34,667 nucleotides of DNA, from positions 1 through 34,667 of the forward strand of contig CAZGPW010000062.1 of NCBI GenBank assembly GCA_964527535.1, written 5' to 3'. The notes beneath the pieces are model-generated. The model was not told the origin of the DNA and made no database searches. It was given only the letters and a program-made list of their open reading frames with translations. The position numbers and the translations under genes were made by a program. Source of the DNA: JAQIBY01 sp964527535 (GTDB lineage Bacteria > Bacteroidota > Bacteroidia > Bacteroidales > ML635J-15). Positions 16,939-24,802 of this stretch are shown one piece after another; positions within the stretch are counted from its first letter, which is position 1, and every line of letters starts with the position of its first letter.

Positions 16939-18222
16939 TCAGTCAAGAATTTCCAGGTTATTTTCATTTTCCACGGAAATAGCCGGCTTTCCGCCAGACT
17001 CCAGTACTTTTCCTGTCACACAAACCTTTTTGTTCATGAGCACCACATGTGGTTCATACGGAAAGTTATGCTGATAGCGATCCCAGATAGTGACGGTAAA
17101 TATTTGATCCGGAAAGGATTTATCAAGGTTTAGAAAAGTATTCCCTTTTCCTGACTTATGGGCAGATACAACGGTACCACAAACGGTCACTTTCTTATTG
17201 CTTCCCATAAAAGCCCTCGCGTTGATGGTGTTGAATGCACCTTCAGGCATGTCTGCTTTGGTTAGCGGCATTTTGTCATTTTCTGCACTGCCTGAAAACC
17301 ATGCTTCTGGCTCACACTTGCTTTCCAATCCGGCTTCCATTTTCTCATCCATGGCAACGAAAAAATCAAGCCCGGTTATCTTTTCTACGCTGTCCACACT
17401 TACCGCATAATTTTCCAAAGGTTTTGCCAACCGCTCATTTGGCATTATGAAAGCAATCATTTTCTGGTTGGTTTCATCCCATGCTATTTTGTAAAAATAT
17501 TCAGGCAGACTCATTTCATTGACACTTTTCTCCACTTTGGGAAGGTCATCGGATAATACGGGCCCTGTATAAACAAACACCTCCTGATTGTTGCTGATGA
17601 CATAATCCCGGATAAAGTTTTCCAGTTTTCCCCATCCGCCACGGTTAAAATCAGGCCTTTGCGGGCTGATGTTGGAATAAACGTATGTTGCTGACATGGC
17701 TTCTCTGCTCCAGCGGTAATCAGCCGAAGGAGCCAGATGGCTGCGATCGTAACCATAGTTATCGTATTCATAGGTGCTGTCCGGCTGAAGGTATTTCAGG
17801 AAATAATCTTCTTCCACTGCAGAGCCGGTAGAAATGGTTGTATCAGGCCTAAAATCATTGGTGCGGGATAAATTTCCCGTTTTAATCTGTGGTAAAACCA
17901 TATGAGCAACCCAGTTTGCCATTTCATGCTTTTCGTTGTATGAAATCACCAGCCCGGGATGAATTGCTATTTCTTCGATTTCACTCCCCGCAGGGTATCC
18001 CGTGTTTTTGATTTCGTCCACGATGTACGATAGCCTCAATTTTTCCAATGCAGTGTATAAAGAATCCCGTTTTGCGTTGATAATTTCCAATTCAGATTCC
18101 ACTTTTTCCAAACTGTCCTTTATGTTTTGGCTGATTGCCGGAGAAGCAAAAAGGGCAATCATGATTATCAGAACACCAGTGTTCCTGAATGTCTGTGCTT
18201 TATTCAATCTTCTTAATTTCAT
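16939..18222 (-). CDS. Secreted DNA/RNA non-specific endonuclease (NUC1/EndoG family) with C-terminal OB-like domain
   Basis: The 427-residue product has a signal peptide (IIMIALFASPAISQ), a short coiled coil at about 35-70 and a beta-beta-alpha-metal nuclease domain at about 85-320. The active-site motif reads DRSHLAPSAD with His162 as general base (DRGH in most relatives). YSNISPQRPDFNRGGWGKLE carries the metal-binding Asn and following Glu. The last about 95 residues (KKVTVCGTVVSAHKSGKGNT to the end) resemble the OB-fold nucleic-acid-binding domain that often follows Bacteroidota nucleases. It is exported, so nutrient nucleic-acid degradation or defence against incoming DNA is plausible. 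No immunity gene is seen. It has its own transcription unit. Confidence 0.88.
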   Translation of the reverse strand: MKLRRLNKAQTFRNTGVLIIMIALFASPAISQNIKDSLEKVESELEIINAKRDSLYTALEKLRLSYIVDEIKNTGYPAGSEIEEIAIHPGLVISYNEKHEMANWVAHMVLPQIKTGNLSRTNDFRPDTTISTGSAVEEDYFLKYLQPDSTYEYDNYGYDRSHLAPSADYRWSREAMSATYVYSNISPQRPDFNRGGWGKLENFIRDYVISNNQEVFVYTGPVLSDDLPKVEKSVNEMSLPEYFYKIAWDETNQKMIAFIMPNERLAKPLENYAVSVDSVEKITGLDFFVAMDEKMEAGLESKCEPEAWFSGSAENDKMPLTKADMPEGAFNTINARAFMGSNKKVTVCGTVVSAHKSGKGNTFLNLDKSFPDQIFTVTIWDRYQHNFPYEPHVVLMNKKVCVTGKVLESGGKPAISVENENNLEILD

Positions 18223-18356
18223 TTTTAATTATTGAACCTGATAACAAGGTCGTTAAATATCATTATTAAAATGTGAAATTACGCTTTATGTCCGATAATA
18301 AACAATTTCCTTGTGTATTTACAAAATTTTAACGTATTGCGTGTTGAGGTATGAAA

Positions 18357-19388
18357 TCAATCACTGTTTTTAAAACGAAAGCACCGTGGGTCTTTGCCGT
18401 AAATGCCTTTTCCGGCAGCAAACGCCCTTGAGCGGCAACCAAAACATTCATCGTTCAAAAGGCATCTTTGGCAATCCGGCGGTAAATTCTTTTTGTCTTT
18501 GAAAAATTTAAAGTTCAGGTAATCCCGGTTTGCCTCAACAATATCTTTAAATTCATGTGTTTTTACATTAAGGCCTTCATTTTCTTCCCTGATGGTTGCA
18601 CAAGGAGTAACGTACCCATTGTTTAACACAGCAAGCGTGGCAGAACAATACTGTTTGTTTACACAATTCATTGGCAATTCTTTTACGCCAACCAGGTTTT
18701 TATACCACCGGTAAACCGCACTTACTTCTTTCCTGTCAGGGATAAATTTCCCCAGGTCACGGGGATCACTTCCCGGCCTGAGATACGTGTGATAAACATT
18801 GATTGATGTCAGCACCCCGTATTGTTCATAAAAATATTCCATGGTTTTTATCATATCTTCCGATGACTGCAACCCGGTAAAGGTCACAGAATTTACGAGC
18901 TGCTCCGGGGGATATCCCATGGATAGTAAATCTTCAATGCCATTCAAAATGATTTTTAAATCGTTTTTATCCCTTTCCGGATGCAGTTTTTTGTATAAAT
19001 CCGGATTTACAGTGGAAGCGTGTACGGAAATCAGCCCGTGCCGGCATAATTCAGCGGTTCTTTTGGTCACTTCTTTATCGATGAAAGGCAATCCGCCTGT
19101 CCACATGTTGTTTCTGAAACCAAGTTCCCGTGCCTGCTCCATGAAATCAAAAATACCAGCCCTTATGAGGGGTTCCCCACCAAGCCATTCAATTGCTGTA
19201 ATGCCAATTTTTTTTGAATCCAACAGAATATCCGATATTATTTCACTTGTCAATTCGTTTTTCGTTTCAGCTACAGCGTTCATGTAACAATAAATGCACC
19301 CCTGGTAGCATTTGTCCCCCACTTCGAGTTGCAGGGAATAAAAGCCATCATTATCGTACGCGCGGTTCAGTGCTTTAAAATCAATCAT
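18357..19388 (-). CDS. Radical SAM protein with SPASM-like cysteine-rich C-terminus
   Basis: The 343-residue protein binds a [4Fe-4S] cluster through CxxxCxxC at Cys27, Cys31 and Cys34 (GDKCYQGCIYC). WLGGEPLIR supplies the GGEP SAM-binding motif. The final third holds about eight further cysteines (for example CVNKQYC, TPCATI, DCQRCLLNDECFGCRSR), the SPASM pattern for auxiliary clusters in peptide and protein maturases. A standalone gene with no visible precursor peptide or transporter beside it, so the substrate is unknown. Anaerobic sulfatase-maturase-like or RiPP-maturase-like roles are possible. The ATG at 19388 is supported by a -7 element 27 bases upstream. Confidence 0.85.
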   Translation of the reverse strand: MIDFKALNRAYDNDGFYSLQLEVGDKCYQGCIYCYMNAVAETKNELTSEIISDILLDSKKIGITAIEWLGGEPLIRAGIFDFMEQARELGFRNNMWTGGLPFIDKEVTKRTAELCRHGLISVHASTVNPDLYKKLHPERDKNDLKIILNGIEDLLSMGYPPEQLVNSVTFTGLQSSEDMIKTMEYFYEQYGVLTSINVYHTYLRPGSDPRDLGKFIPDRKEVSAVYRWYKNLVGVKELPMNCVNKQYCSATLAVLNNGYVTPCATIREENEGLNVKTHEFKDIVEANRDYLNFKFFKDKKNLPPDCQRCLLNDECFGCRSRAFAAGKGIYGKDPRCFRFKNSD

Positions 19389-19414
19389 TATTATTGAGGC
19401 ATAATTTGTCTTTT

Positions 19415-19422
19415 CAAAATTA
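19415..19422 (-). promoter_or_regulatory. Bacteroidota-type -7 element (TAATTTTG) for the radical SAM gene
   Basis: The minus-strand octamer TAATTTTG fits TAnnTTTG and lies 27 bases ahead of the ATG at 19388. It sits in the divergent 115-base gap shared with the flavin reductase. A -33 TTG is not clear. Confidence 0.4.
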
Positions 19423-19476
19423 ATGAAATTTGTTCGGGAAAAAACATTAGCCTGCCATAAAGCGCCGATATTTTGT

Positions 19477-19484
19477 TATCTTTG
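19477..19484 (+). promoter_or_regulatory. Bacteroidota-type -7 element (TATCTTTG) for the flavin reductase gene
   Basis: TATCTTTG is an exact TAnnTTTG match 19 bases before the ATG at 19504, implying a leader of about a dozen bases. No clear -33 TTG is found at the usual distance. Confidence 0.5.
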
Positions 19485-19503
19485 ACAATAAAAGAAGCAT
19501 TTT

Positions 19504-20091
19504 ATGAAAGAACGCATTTCCTGGAAACCCGGCACCATGTTGTATCCTTTGCCTGCGGTGATGGTAAGTTGCGGTAAAACCCCGGATGAATATAATATCA
19601 TTACCATTGCCTGGACAGGCATTGTCAATTCTGCACCACCGATGTGTTATATTTCAGTACGAAAGGAAAGGCATTCCCATTCCATCATCAAAAATGCCGG
19701 AGGCTTTGTTATTAATCTGACCAATAAAGATTTGACTTACGCCACCGATTGGTGTGGCGTTCGTTCTGGCCGTGATTACGATAAGTTTAAAGAAATGAAA
19801 CTCACGGCCGTTCCTGCTACCAAAGTGGATGCTCCCATGATTGCCGAATCACCGGTAAACATTGAATGCAAAATACATGACATCCATGAGCTGGTATCCC
19901 ATGATATGTTTCTTGCTGAGATTATCGCTGTACATGGAGACTCACAGTACCTTGAGAAGGATACGGAAAAGTTTAACCTTGCCGCTGCTGAAATGATCAC
20001 TTTTATGCACGGAAAGTATTATACCGTAGCCAAAAAGCAGGGTCGTTTCGGGTTTAGTGTGAAAGGAACAAAACGCAGAAAACACAAATAA
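19504..20091 (+). CDS. Flavin reductase-like / flavoredoxin-family FMN-binding protein
   Basis: The 195-residue product has the split-barrel flavin-binding fold. PLPAVMVSCG and NIITIAWTGIVNSAPPMCYISVRKERHS are the typical flavin-contacting strands, followed by GGFVINLT and NKDLTYATDWCGVRSGRD. The family includes NAD(P)H:flavin reductases and flavoredoxins that pass electrons to partner enzymes; the electron partner cannot be named here. Length is normal. It is divergent from the radical SAM gene and 21 bases ahead of the dihydroorotase, so it could be cotranscribed with it, although the functions are not obviously linked. Confidence 0.85.
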   Translation: MKERISWKPGTMLYPLPAVMVSCGKTPDEYNIITIAWTGIVNSAPPMCYISVRKERHSHSIIKNAGGFVINLTNKDLTYATDWCGVRSGRDYDKFKEMKLTAVPATKVDAPMIAESPVNIECKIHDIHELVSHDMFLAEIIAVHGDSQYLEKDTEKFNLAAAEMITFMHGKYYTVAKKQGRFGFSVKGTKRRKHK

Positions 20092-20112
20092 TTCACTAAC
20101 AAGGTTTTACAG

Positions 20113-21444
20113 ATGAAAACATGCATTAAAAATGCCACTTTGATTAACGAAGGACAACTGATGCAGGCTTCCGTTTTGATTTCAGATGAACGGATCCAAA
20201 GTATTGTTCCCGGGGATTCATCCCTGCCTGCAGATGTCACCATAGATGCCACCGACCAGTATTTAATGCCCGGCATCATTGACAGTCACGTGCATTTCAG
20301 GCAACCGGGCATGGAACATAAGGCTGATATAAAAACGGAAAGCCGTGCTGCGGCTGCCGGCGGGATAACATCATTCATGGAAATGCCCAACACAAATCCG
20401 GCAACAACCACCATGGAAAGGCTCCGTGAAAAACAAGCCATCGCATCTCAGGACTCACTCATCAATTTTGCTTTTTACCTGGGGGCTACTGCAGATAATC
20501 TCAGGGAAATTGAAACCCTGGATCCGAAACAAGTAGCCGGGGTAAAAGTGTTTATGGGCTCATCCACAGGCAACCTGTTGGTAAACCAACGGGATGTGCT
20601 TGAAAACATTTTTCAGGCCTCCCCTGTCATCATCGTAACGCATTGTGAGGATGACTCCATCATAAATGCCAACATATCGATGTTTAAAGAAAAATACGGC
20701 GATGACATTCCGGTCAAATACCATCCCGTTATCCGGTCGGAAGAAGCATGTTACACTTCTTCGTCACTGGCTGTTGAACTGGCAGTAAAATACAATGCCA
20801 AGCTTCACATTTTACACCTTACCACCAAAAAAGAAATGGATTTGTTCAAGGCCGGGTCCATAGAAACAAAAAAGATAACCGGAGAGGCCTGCGTTCATCA
20901 TTTGTGGTTCAGTGATGCCGATTATAATCAACACGGGGTGCGTATTAAATGGAACCCGGCGATAAAAACCAGGGCAGACAGAAACGCATTGCGTGGTGGT
21001 TTAATCACAAAAAAACTGGACATTATTTCCACCGATCATGCCCCGCACCTGCTGAAAGAAAAGACAGCCCCGTATGTTAATGCCGCATCCGGGGGCCCTA
21101 TGGTACAACATAGCTTACAAGTAATACTTGAACTCGGCAAACAAGGTATGATCAGCCTCCCGGAAATCGCTGAAAAAATGGCTCACAATCCGGCACTGCG
21201 TTTTAAAATCAAAGACAGGGGATTTATCCGTAAAGGGTATTACGCTGACTTGGTATTGATCAATCCCCGGAAACCACATACGGTAAGCCGGGAAAACATC
21301 CTGTACAAATGCGGTTGGTCACCATTTGAAGATCAGACCTTTTCACACTCCATCAGTAAAACCCTGGTGAATGGGAAGCTTGTTTTTGATGGCAACCAGG
21401 TAGTTGAAAGACAGGTTGCGATGCCGCTGTATTTTGACCGGTAA
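20113..21444 (+). CDS. pyrC: Dihydroorotase (class I)
   Basis: Dihydroorotase closes carbamoyl-aspartate to dihydroorotate in pyrimidine synthesis. The 443-residue amidohydrolase has the metal motif DSHVHFRQPG (His59, His61), AAAGGITSFMEMPNTNP, the candidate bridging lysine Lys145 in GVKVFMGSSTG and His177 in THCED. His235 is in LHILHLT and Asp308 in ISTDHAPH. The set of metal ligands is complete, so it should be active rather than a structural paralogue. Length fits the long class I form found in this phylum. Allantoinase or hydantoinase are the main alternatives, but FRQPG and the ISTDHAPH context favour dihydroorotase. Confidence 0.9.
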   Translation: MKTCIKNATLINEGQLMQASVLISDERIQSIVPGDSSLPADVTIDATDQYLMPGIIDSHVHFRQPGMEHKADIKTESRAAAAGGITSFMEMPNTNPATTTMERLREKQAIASQDSLINFAFYLGATADNLREIETLDPKQVAGVKVFMGSSTGNLLVNQRDVLENIFQASPVIIVTHCEDDSIINANISMFKEKYGDDIPVKYHPVIRSEEACYTSSSLAVELAVKYNAKLHILHLTTKKEMDLFKAGSIETKKITGEACVHHLWFSDADYNQHGVRIKWNPAIKTRADRNALRGGLITKKLDIISTDHAPHLLKEKTAPYVNAASGGPMVQHSLQVILELGKQGMISLPEIAEKMAHNPALRFKIKDRGFIRKGYYADLVLINPRKPHTVSRENILYKCGWSPFEDQTFSHSISKTLVNGKLVFDGNQVVERQVAMPLYFDR

Positions 21445-21487
21445 AGTTATATTCATGGCACTTGTTATAAACAAATGAGCCTAAGCA

Positions 21488-21518
21488 TTGTAATTTACAT
21501 GCAAAGGTTTTATCTTTG
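21488..21518 (+). promoter_or_regulatory. Promoter TTG-N20-TATCTTTG
   Basis: TTG at 21488-21490 and TATCTTTG at 21511-21518 are separated by 20 bases, a full match to the Bacteroidota -33/-7 promoter and the best in the window. It would give a leader of about 180 bases before the DUF2148 gene at 21705. A weaker TATCTTTA lies closer to the gene near 21669. Confidence 0.6.
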
Positions 21519-21550
21519 TGTATAGTCTATAAAGTCAAAAAATGAAAAAT

Positions 21551-21587
21551 CCCACAAAGCCACGAAGACACAAAGTTACACAAAGAA
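21551..21587 (+). repeat. Dispersed CACAAAG-type repeat (partial relative of the 24.4-24.8 kb array)
   Basis: Four copies of CACnAAG occur at mostly 8-base spacing (CACAAAG, CACGAAG, CACAAAG, then CACAAAG after TTA). This is the left-arm pattern of the tandem units at 24377-24766. It lies inside the leader of the DUF2148 gene and seems to lack the right arm. Confidence 0.6.
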
Positions 21588-21704
21588 CAGCTTTAACATA
21601 TTTTACCGTTTTATCGCATTGATATTATGTGTATTAGTGGCATGGCAATGATTTTTTAAACTGGTTTTATCTTTATAGTTTAGGAGACAAAACAATGAAA
21701 CATT

Positions 21705-22247
21705 ATGGGAATTAACTACGGAAATAAACCAATGCACAGCGCCGTAAACCAGGTAGCAGAACACATGGCTTTGGCAGCCCGCACGGCCCCGAAAACCAGA
21801 AGCCGTGACGTTATACATACCGCCATTGTTGATGGTGTAGAAATGGAAGCTCTGTCGGCTGAAATGAAAAAAATTGCTGCTGAGTATAACATGGGCTTTT
21901 TTGCGCGCGATGCTGAAAACGTCTTGAGTGCTTCGTGTTTGCTTTTGATTGGTTGTGAAATTCACCCTATGGACCTTACGCCCTGCGGCATGTGTGGTTT
22001 TGAAAATTGTGCAGCAAAAAGAGAACATACGGATGTGCCCTGTGTTTTTAACAGCATGGACGTTGGCATTGCCATAGGATCTGCCATTTCAATAGCGGCG
22101 GATTTCCGGGTCGATAATCGTGTGATGTACACCATCGGCCAGGCAGCATTGAACCTGGATTATTTTGATGACGGTGTGAAAATTGTGTGTGGCATTCCGC
22201 TCAGCGCCACCGGAAAAAACCCGTTTTTCGACCGAAAGAAAAAATAA
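21705..22247 (+). CDS. DUF2148 ferredoxin-like domain protein
   Basis: The 180-residue product has the DUF2148 pattern: AVNQVAEHMALAARTAPKTRS at the start, LLLIGCEIHP in the middle, the cysteine motif CGMCGFENCAAK (CxxCGFxxC) at about 88-99, then CVFNSMDVGIAIGSA. The cysteines probably bind an iron-sulfur cluster. The family is common in anaerobes and its function is not established. The start at 21705 is directly followed by the conserved N-terminus. An AGGAG at 21682-21686 is better spaced for a different ATG at 21695 that opens only six codons (MKHYGN, stop at 21713-21715) and overlaps this gene. One base separates it from the dehydrogenase gene, so the two form an operon. Confidence 0.85.
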   Translation: MGINYGNKPMHSAVNQVAEHMALAARTAPKTRSRDVIHTAIVDGVEMEALSAEMKKIAAEYNMGFFARDAENVLSASCLLLIGCEIHPMDLTPCGMCGFENCAAKREHTDVPCVFNSMDVGIAIGSAISIAADFRVDNRVMYTIGQAALNLDYFDDGVKIVCGIPLSATGKNPFFDRKKK

Positions 22248-22248
22248 T

Positions 22249-23190
22249 ATGGCCGGGAAAATTTACATTTTAGATAAAGTACATCCCCTTTTCAAAGAAA
22301 AACTGGCGGGAAAATTTACCATCAGGGAAGATTTCTCATCCAACCCTGACCAGCTTAAAATAAAATTGAATAATGCTCACGGTGTCATTATCCGGAGCCG
22401 TATTCAGTTTGATAAGGCCATGATTGATGCCGTCCCGCAACTACATTTTATTGCCCGTGTGGGTTCGGGCATGGAATCCATTGACGTGGATTACGCTGAA
22501 AAAAAAGGCATCTATTGCCTTAATTCCCCGGAGGGCAACCGTGATGCTGTGGCTGAACATACCATGGGCATGTTGCTGAATTTAATAAATCATCTGAACC
22601 GCTGTGACAGCGAGGTGAGAAACGGAGTGTGGCAGCGGGAAAAAAACCGGGGCACAGAACTTAAAAGTAAAACAATTGGCATCGTTGGGTTTGGAAATAT
22701 GGGTTCTGCTTTGGCCGAACGGTTGCAAGGGTTTTCATGCAAAGTATTGGTTTATGACAAATACAAAACTAATTATGCCCCCGGTCATGTCACCGAATGT
22801 AACATGGAGAGGATTTTCAGGGATGCCGATGTCGTAAGCTTACATATTCCGCTGGATGAAAAGAATGTTTACATGGCAGACGAAAACTGGTTCAATGCGT
22901 TTCATAAACCCATTGTTTTATTGAACACATCACGCGGGCCTGTTGTGAAAACCAGTGCGCTGGTGCAGGCATTGAAAAACGGAAAGGTACAGGCAGCCGG
23001 TCTTGATGTGCTTGAATATGAAGAGAGTAGTTTCGAAAGAACATCAAACCTTACCGATATTGATGATTTTAAAGCGCTTGCTGCCATGGACAATGTGCTT
23101 TTTTCTCCACATGTTGCCGGATGGACAACAGAATCCAAAATCAAACTGGCTGAAGTGCTGATAGAAAAGATACTGTCTCTTTACAAGTAA
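22249..23190 (+). CDS. D-2-hydroxyacid dehydrogenase (phosphoglycerate dehydrogenase-like)
   Basis: The 313-residue product is an NAD-dependent dehydrogenase of the D-isomer-specific family. Motifs are ARVGSGMESIDVDYAEKKGI with the catalytic Arg, GIVGFGNMGSALAERL as the NAD-binding loop at about 143-158, HIPLDEKN, LNTSRGPVVKTSALVQAL with the second Arg region, and SPHVAGWT carrying the catalytic His. It lacks the ACT domain of long serA proteins, so it is the short form; 3-phosphoglycerate, hydroxypyruvate or another 2-hydroxyacid may be the substrate. The ATG at 22249 is one base past the DUF2148 stop. A longer frame opening at 22183 would overlap the DUF2148 gene in another frame and is rejected. 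Confidence 0.88.
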   Translation: MAGKIYILDKVHPLFKEKLAGKFTIREDFSSNPDQLKIKLNNAHGVIIRSRIQFDKAMIDAVPQLHFIARVGSGMESIDVDYAEKKGIYCLNSPEGNRDAVAEHTMGMLLNLINHLNRCDSEVRNGVWQREKNRGTELKSKTIGIVGFGNMGSALAERLQGFSCKVLVYDKYKTNYAPGHVTECNMERIFRDADVVSLHIPLDEKNVYMADENWFNAFHKPIVLLNTSRGPVVKTSALVQALKNGKVQAAGLDVLEYEESSFERTSNLTDIDDFKALAAMDNVLFSPHVAGWTTESKIKLAEVLIEKILSLYK

Positions 23191-23216
23191 AATTTTCTAC
23201 GGATGTAATATTCTGC

Positions 23217-23316
23217 GCAAGGGATACGAAGGGTGGCCGCGGCTAAGCGGCCAGACCCCCGTTTTTGCAAAAAACGGTGGCCGTCAGCCCGGAGCAGCCC
23301 GACCCGCAAAGCTTGC
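23217..23316 (+). other. GC-rich folded intergenic element
   Basis: This stretch lies in the 336-base gap between the dehydrogenase and the next SDR and is much richer in GC than its flanks. It holds stem one TGGCCGC/GCGGCCA (23234-23253, loop GGCTAA) and stem two CCGTTTTT/AAAAACGG (23259-23277, loop GCA). An outer pairing of GCAAGGG near its start with CCC and CTTGC near its end is possible. It begins GGGATACGAAGGG and ends AGCCCGACCCG; I recall this frame from short folded intergenic elements in many Bacteroidota genomes, without a name. It may be a small RNA, a terminator-like element or a mobile REP-like unit. No gene is seen in this gap. Confidence 0.6.
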
Positions 23317-23318
23317 AA

Positions 23319-23335
23319 TACATTAGTCTAATGTA
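23319..23335. other. 8-bp perfect palindrome (operator-like)
   Basis: TACATTAG-T-CTAATGTA is an exact inverted repeat around one base, directly after the GC-rich element and about 190 bases before the SDR start. It has the form of a dimeric repressor site, but no second copy was noticed. The rest of the gap to 23526 is AT-rich with no recognisable promoter. Confidence 0.4.
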
Positions 23336-23526
23336 AAACTGATATTCAGTTGAGGCGTAATGCTCTCTTTAAAAGACTGATGGTTTGCGGGATGCGCCCA
23401 AATGATCAAAATAATTTTATTAAACAAAACCAATTGTTGTTAATTATTTAACATCGGGATAAACAAATTGATCATTAATATGTTGTACTCATAAAGATAA
23501 AACATAAACCTAAAAATATAAATAAT

Positions 23527-24294
23527 ATGACAAACATGAAAAATAAAAGTGTAATCATTACCGGTGGCTCCGGTGGTATTGGTGCAGCACTTGCAAAAAA
23601 AGTAACAGAAAACGGAGCGAAAGTATTGCTTATTGATTTGGATGAGGCAAAACTGAAAGAAACCGCCGATGACATCAATTCTGATGATGTGTTTATTTAC
23701 AAGGCCGATGTGTCGGATGAAAAACAGGTGAAATCATTTGTGGATTATGCCATGGATAAAATGGGAAGCATAGACATTGTGTATCTGAATGCCGGTATTG
23801 AAGGCAAAGTAACCCCACTGGAGGATTACCCTATGGATGTGTTTCACAAATTGATTGATGTCAATGTTAAGGGCGTTTATTACGGATTGCGTCATGTGTT
23901 TCCCATCATGAAAAAGAACAAGGGAGGCAGCATTGTGATCACCTCATCTGTAGCGGGCATGGTAGGCTCTCCGAATGTATTGCCTTATGTCACCAGTAAG
24001 CACGCTGTTGTCGGGATGATGAAATCCGCAGCTCAGGAAGTAGCCGGACACAACATACGTGTCAATACAGTAAACCCATCACCTGTTGACAACCGGATGA
24101 TGCGTTCGCTTGAGGATGGTTTTGCTCCCGGCCAGGGTGAGGCAGCCAAAAAAGGATTTGAAGAAGCCATCCCGATGAAGAGGTATGCAACCAACGATGA
24201 AGTTGCCAACCTGATGTATTTCCTTGGCAGCGATGACAGCAGTTTTATCACCGGCACAATAAACGCGGTTGACGGTGGAATGACCGCAGGGTAA
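23527..24294 (+). CDS. Short-chain dehydrogenase/reductase (SDR), classical type
   Basis: The 255-residue product has GGSGGIGAALA as the cofactor-binding motif near residues 12-22 and LIDLDEAKL, where an acidic residue after the second strand favours NAD over NADP. NAGIEG, the catalytic Ser in ITSSVAGM, and YVTSKHAV with the Tyr/Lys pair follow. The end reads ITGTINAVDGGMTAG, the standard close of this family. The cofactor inference is from the acidic residue only. Substrate unknown; sugar-alcohol, hydroxyacid or 3-oxoacyl reductases share these motifs. It has a strong terminator 30 bases downstream and is a single-gene unit. Confidence 0.88.
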   Translation: MTNMKNKSVIITGGSGGIGAALAKKVTENGAKVLLIDLDEAKLKETADDINSDDVFIYKADVSDEKQVKSFVDYAMDKMGSIDIVYLNAGIEGKVTPLEDYPMDVFHKLIDVNVKGVYYGLRHVFPIMKKNKGGSIVITSSVAGMVGSPNVLPYVTSKHAVVGMMKSAAQEVAGHNIRVNTVNPSPVDNRMMRSLEDGFAPGQGEAAKKGFEEAIPMKRYATNDEVANLMYFLGSDDSSFITGTINAVDGGMTAG

Positions 24295-24323
24295 TAAACC
24301 CACAGCTTGTAAATTCTCTGTTG

Positions 24324-24360
24324 CTCCATCATCGGTTTTTCCGGTGGTGGAGTTTTTTTT
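24324..24360 (+). terminator. Rho-independent terminator after the SDR gene
   Basis: A 12-bp stem, CTCCATCATCGG at 24324-24335 with CCGGTGGTGGAG at 24341-24352 (two G-T pairs), encloses five T and is followed by eight T. It is one of the clearest terminators in the window. Confidence 0.92.
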
Positions 24361-24376
24361 ATGGATATCATAAAAA

Positions 24377-24766
24377 GTTCCCACGAAGCCACTAAGCACA
24401 CAAAGAAAAAAGGTTCACAACGCTTCGTGAACTTGGTGGCTTTATGCGAAAAAATAACAAGGATGCCACGGGTAACCTAACGGAACAGGTCCCACGAAGC
24501 CACTAAGAACACAAAGAAAAAATGTTGGCAACACTTTGTACTTAATGGCTTTATGCGAAAAAATAACAAGGATGCCACGGGTAACCTAACGAAACAGGTT
24601 CCACGAAGCCACTAAGCACACAAAGAAAAAAGGTTCACAACCCTTCGTGAACTTGGTGGCTTTATGCGAAAAAATTTCAAGGATCCCACGGGTAACCTAA
24701 CGAAACAGGTCCCACAAAGCCACTAAGAACACAAAGAAAAAAGGTTGGCAACACTTTGTACCTGGT
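24377..24766 (+). repeat. 3.5-copy tandem array of ~110-bp hairpin units, alternating A and B types
   Basis: Units begin near 24379, 24490, 24599 and 24710 (steps of 111, 109 and 111 bases); the last is cut short. Each has CCACGAAG-CCACTAAG-type octamers, an A-run, a returning arm, and a tail TTATGCGAAAAAAT then CCACGGGTAACCTAACG. In unit 1, AAGCCACTAAG (24386-24396) pairs over 11 bases with CTTGGTGGCTT (24432-24442). Units 1 and 3 (A) carry GGTTCACAA and CGTGAACTTGG; units 2 and 4 (B) carry GTTGGCAACACTTTGTAC, so the true period is an A-B dimer of about 220 bases. This fills the gap between the SDR terminator and the permease gene; no gene is seen here. It resembles the CACAAAG-type dispersed repeats of Bacteroidota. 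Confidence 0.9.
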
Positions 24767-24802
24767 GTTCAGTTTACACAACAATATTCCTCATGTGGGA
24801 TG

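Noticed and set aside
24377..24766. The repeat array as a CRISPR locus
   Set aside because: Units are ~110 bp, directly adjacent and alike along their whole length; there are no short repeats with unique spacers and no cas genes.
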